Positions 10,609 through 12,731 of a stretch of 12,731 nt of DNA are shown here, in pieces. The DNA lies in contig CAZQAG010000068.1 in NCBI GenBank assembly GCA_964591295.1, positions 1 to 12,731 of the forward strand, read 5' to 3'. The position numbers and the translations under genes were made by a program. The stretch comes from VAXT01 sp964591295. GTDB lineage: Bacteria; Actinomycetota; Thermoleophilia; Gaiellales; Gaiellaceae. Below the pieces are notes generated by a model. The model was not told where the DNA came from and searched no databases. It was given only the letters and a program-made list of their open reading frames with translations. How positions within the stretch are numbered: the stretch's first letter is position 1; every line of letters starts with the position of its first letter.

Positions 10609-11825
10609 AGCGCGAGCCCCGGCTCTTCGAGCAGCGTCTTCACCTCGCGCAGGAACTCGGCCGCCACAGCGCCGTCGACGGCGCGGTGGTCGCAGGTGAG
10701 CGTCATCGACATCAGCGGCCGGACGACGAGCTCGCCGTCCTCGGCCACGGGGCGCTCCTCAATCGCGCCCACGGCGAGGATGGCCGCCTGCGGCGGGTTC
10801 AGGACCGCGATGAACTGCTCGACGCCGTACATGCCGAGGTTCGAGATCGTGAAGGTGCCGCCCTCGAGGTCCTCCTGCGAGAGCTTCGCCTCCCGGGCGC
10901 GGGAAACGAGGGCGCCGCGGTCGGCGGCGATCTGGATGAGGGACTTGCGCTCGCACTCGCGGATGACGGGAACGACGAGGCCGCGCTCGGTGGCGACGGC
11001 GAGCCCGACGTTCGCGTTCGGGAAGATGCGGACCTCGTCATCTGCGAAGTGGGCGTTCAGCTCGCGATGGCGAAGGAGCGCGATCGCAGCGAGCTTGGTC
11101 AGGACGTCGGTGACGGTCACCTTCTCGTCGCGCAGCCGCTCGCGGAGCGCGACTGCACGCGTCATGTCGGCCGACATCGAGATCTGGAAGGCGGGCGCCT
11201 CCCAGGCTTTCGTCAGCCGCTTGGCGATCGTCCGCCTGATGGAGGTGAGCGGCACGACCTCCGCCTCGAGCGGCGCGGCTCCGGCCGTCGCATGGGCGGG
11301 CGTGGTGGCGGCGCGCTCGACGTCCTCGGCCACGACGCGGCCCTCGGGGCCGGTTCCGATCAGGCTCGCCAGGTCGATCCCGCGCTCGCGGGCGATCCGG
11401 CGGGCAAGCGGCGAGGCCTTCACTCGGCCGTTCACGCGGGCCGGCTCCTTTGGCTCGGGCTCGTCGTCGGCGGAGGCGTCTCGTCCGCGCTCCCGCTCCT
11501 CCTCGCGCGCGGGGCCGGGCGAGCCCTCCTCCTGGGGGTCCTCGTCGACCTCCTGGGCCGCCTCGTCCGCGTCGGGGACGTCCTCGCCCTGCTCACCGAT
11601 GACCGCGATCCGCTTGCCGACCTCGATCTCGGCTCCCTCCTTCGCGAGGATCTTGAGCAGCACGCCGCTTGCTTCGGCTTCGACCTCCTGAGTCACCTTG
11701 TCGGTGTCGAGCTCGTAGAGCGCCTCTCCCTTCTCGACCTTGTCGCCCTCGGACTTCAGCCAGCGGACGATCGTCCCGGCCTCCATGCCCTGGCCGAGCC
11801 GCGGGAGGCTGACCTCAACTGCCAT
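10605..11825 (-). CDS. Dihydrolipoamide acyltransferase (E2) of a 2-oxo acid dehydrogenase complex
   Basis: 406 residues from ATG 11825. Lipoyl domain 1-78 with the lipoylated Lys in ELDTDKVTQEVE (K43). An acidic, Glu/Asp/Pro-rich linker covers about 79-130. The peripheral-subunit-binding domain (about 136-171) reads VKASPLARRIARERGIDLAS and GTGPEGRVVAEDVE and binds E1 or E3. The catalytic core from about 188 contains IRRTIAKRL, ISNLGMYG (327-334) and the active-site motif DHRAVDGA with H380 and D384. Only one lipoyl domain is present. It overlaps E1-beta by 11 bp and the VOC gene by 4 bp. Sequence alone does not decide between acetyl- and branched-chain acyl-transfer; E1-alpha, outside the window, would help. 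The complex converts a 2-oxo acid to its acyl-CoA, CO2 and NADH in the cytoplasm. Confidence 0.93.
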   Translation of the reverse strand: MAVEVSLPRLGQGMEAGTIVRWLKSEGDKVEKGEALYELDTDKVTQEVEAEASGVLLKILAKEGAEIEVGKRIAVIGEQGEDVPDADEAAQEVDEDPQEEGSPGPAREEERERGRDASADDEPEPKEPARVNGRVKASPLARRIARERGIDLASLIGTGPEGRVVAEDVERAATTPAHATAGAAPLEAEVVPLTSIRRTIAKRLTKAWEAPAFQISMSADMTRAVALRERLRDEKVTVTDVLTKLAAIALLRHRELNAHFADDEVRIFPNANVGLAVATERGLVVPVIRECERKSLIQIAADRGALVSRAREAKLSQEDLEGGTFTISNLGMYGVEQFIAVLNPPQAAILAVGAIEERPVAEDGELVVRPLMSMTLTCDHRAVDGAVAAEFLREVKTLLEEPGLAL

Positions 11826-12731
11826 TGCGTCCCACGGTTCGCATGATCGCCTCGTAGACGTCGGCCTGGTGCGGGACGACGTACTCCTCCATGACCGGCG
11901 CGAACGGGATCGGCACGAACTTCGCGCCCACGCGCTCGATCGGCGCGTCGAGCCAGTCGAACGCCTGGTGCTGGAGGACCGCGGCGACCTCGGCGCCGTA
12001 GCCCATCTTCACGACCGCCTCATGCGCGACGACGGCGCGGTTCGTCTTCTTCACGGAATCGACGAGCGTCTGCTCGTCCAGCGGCTGGAGCGTGCGCGGG
12101 TCGACGACCTCGACGGACACCCCTTCCTTCTCGGCCTCCTCGGCGGCGGCGAGCGCCTCGTGCACGAGCCGCCCGGTGGCGACGACGGTGACGTCCTCGC
12201 CCTCGCGGTGGACTCGCGCCTTCCCGATCGGGATCGGTTCCAAGTCGTCGGGCACCTCTTCCTTGATCCCGTAGAGCGTCCTGTGCTCGAAGAAGACGAC
12301 CGGGTTGTCGTCGTAGATCGCAGACCAGAGGAGGCCGCGCACGTCGGTTGGCGTCGACGGAAAGAGAACCTTGAGGCCGGGGATGTGGACGAACCAGGCT
12401 TCGAGCTGCTGCGCGTGCTGCGCGCCCGGCGACCAGCCGGCGCCGCCCTGCGTGCGAATCGTGATCGGCACCTTCAGCTGCCCGCCCGACATGTAGCGGT
12501 GCTTGGCCGCCTGATTGACGATCTGCTCTGCTGCGAGGGTCAGGAAGTCCTCGTACATGACCTCGACGACGGGGCGCATGCCCTGCATCGCCGCGCCGAT
12601 CCCCGCGCCCACGAGCGCCATCTCCGAGATCGGCGTGTTGCGCACGCGCTCGGGCCCGAACTCGTCGAGCATCCCCTGGGTGACGCCCATCGAGCCGCCC
12701 ATCTCGGCGATGTCCTCGCCCATGATGAAGA
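11815..12731 (-). CDS. 2-oxo acid dehydrogenase E1 component, beta subunit (5' end outside window)
   Basis: The frame is open at the right edge; about 305 residues are visible, of the usual 325-330, so only the first strand or so is missing. FIMGEDIAEMGGSMG near the start carries the Glu that activates thiamine diphosphate. Also present are RVRNTPISEMALVGAGIGAA, RTQGGAGWSPGAQHAQQLEA, VLFPSTPTDVRGLLWSAI and NPVVFFEHRTLYG, all typical of the beta subunit, and a transketolase C-terminal domain (VTVVATGRLVHEALAAAEE; VEVVDPRTLQPLD). The alpha subunit, carrying the other half of the cofactor site, is presumably just upstream beyond the edge. The stop overlaps the E2 start by 11 bp. Pyruvate, branched-chain keto acid and acetoin dehydrogenases are all possible; pyruvate or branched-chain is most likely. 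Confidence 0.93.
   Translation of the reverse strand, partial: FIMGEDIAEMGGSMGVTQGMLDEFGPERVRNTPISEMALVGAGIGAAMQGMRPVVEVMYEDFLTLAAEQIVNQAAKHRYMSGGQLKVPITIRTQGGAGWSPGAQHAQQLEAWFVHIPGLKVLFPSTPTDVRGLLWSAIYDDNPVVFFEHRTLYGIKEEVPDDLEPIPIGKARVHREGEDVTVVATGRLVHEALAAAEEAEKEGVSVEVVDPRTLQPLDEQTLVDSVKKTNRAVVAHEAVVKMGYGAEVAAVLQHQAFDWLDAPIERVGAKFVPIPFAPVMEEYVVPHQADVYEAIMRTVGRNGS

Noticed and set aside
10602..11846. Long open frames on + opposite E2
   Set aside because: Antisense shadows of a gene with intact lipoyl, binding and catalytic domains.

Overview
The window reads as chromosomal DNA of a high-GC actinobacterium. The gene-family mix resembles Thermoleophilia (Gaiellales/Solirubrobacterales): ECF sigma factors fused to a zinc-binding anti-sigma-like domain, a secreted N,N-dimethylformamidase-beta-like protein, and many GTG starts with 4-bp GTGA gene overlaps. 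The taxonomic guess is inference; no rRNA or marker gene is present. I found no tRNA, CRISPR array, transposase or phage gene.

Layout. (1) 1-338: 3' end of an MFS transporter on +. (2) 271-2324: a tight minus-strand run read from right to left: a 58-aa protein, a ribbon-helix-helix antitoxin, a PIN-domain (VapC-type) toxin, a small membrane protein with an HxxxDxIPHxD signature, a membrane-anchored thermonuclease-like protein and a VOC protein. The last five are joined by overlaps or a 9-bp gap, so the toxin-antitoxin pair heads what looks like an ordinary operon. The toxin has no ATG, GTG or TTG start that keeps its catalytic Asp; an ATT start preceded by a GAGG is the best reading. (3) 2385-3347: a UPF0104/lysylphosphatidylglycerol-synthase-type membrane protein on +. 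(4) 3348-3571: a gene-poor stretch with inverted repeats. (5) 3572-5978: a small membrane protein and two tandem paralogous ECF sigma factors on minus. The larger sigma factor carries a zinc-finger domain, a membrane segment and a proline-rich tail; the smaller stops before the membrane segment. Both genes have the same two-box element at the same distance from the start codon, and a third, weaker copy lies after the smaller one. (6) 6215-6766: a secreted CAP-domain protein with an 11-bp-period direct repeat upstream. (7) 6767-7095: non-coding or degraded DNA with a perfect 36-bp tandem duplication and three tetraloop hairpins. (8) 7096-8502: dihydrolipoyl dehydrogenase (E3) on minus. (9) 8577-9821: secreted DMFase-beta-like protein on +. 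(10) 9818-12731: minus-strand operon E1-beta, E2, VOC, GNAT, of which E1-beta runs off the window.

How the genes fit together. E1-beta, E2 and E3 are parts of a 2-oxo acid dehydrogenase complex (pyruvate or branched-chain type); E1-alpha is presumably just outside the right edge, and E3 is separated from the rest by the convergent DMFase-like gene. The two ECF genes look like a duplicated, autoregulated, leaderless sigma module in which one copy is membrane-tethered and the other is probably soluble. The most interesting leads are that ECF pair with its shared promoter element, the PIN toxin's apparent ATT start, and the hairpin/tandem-repeat block at 6898-6982.
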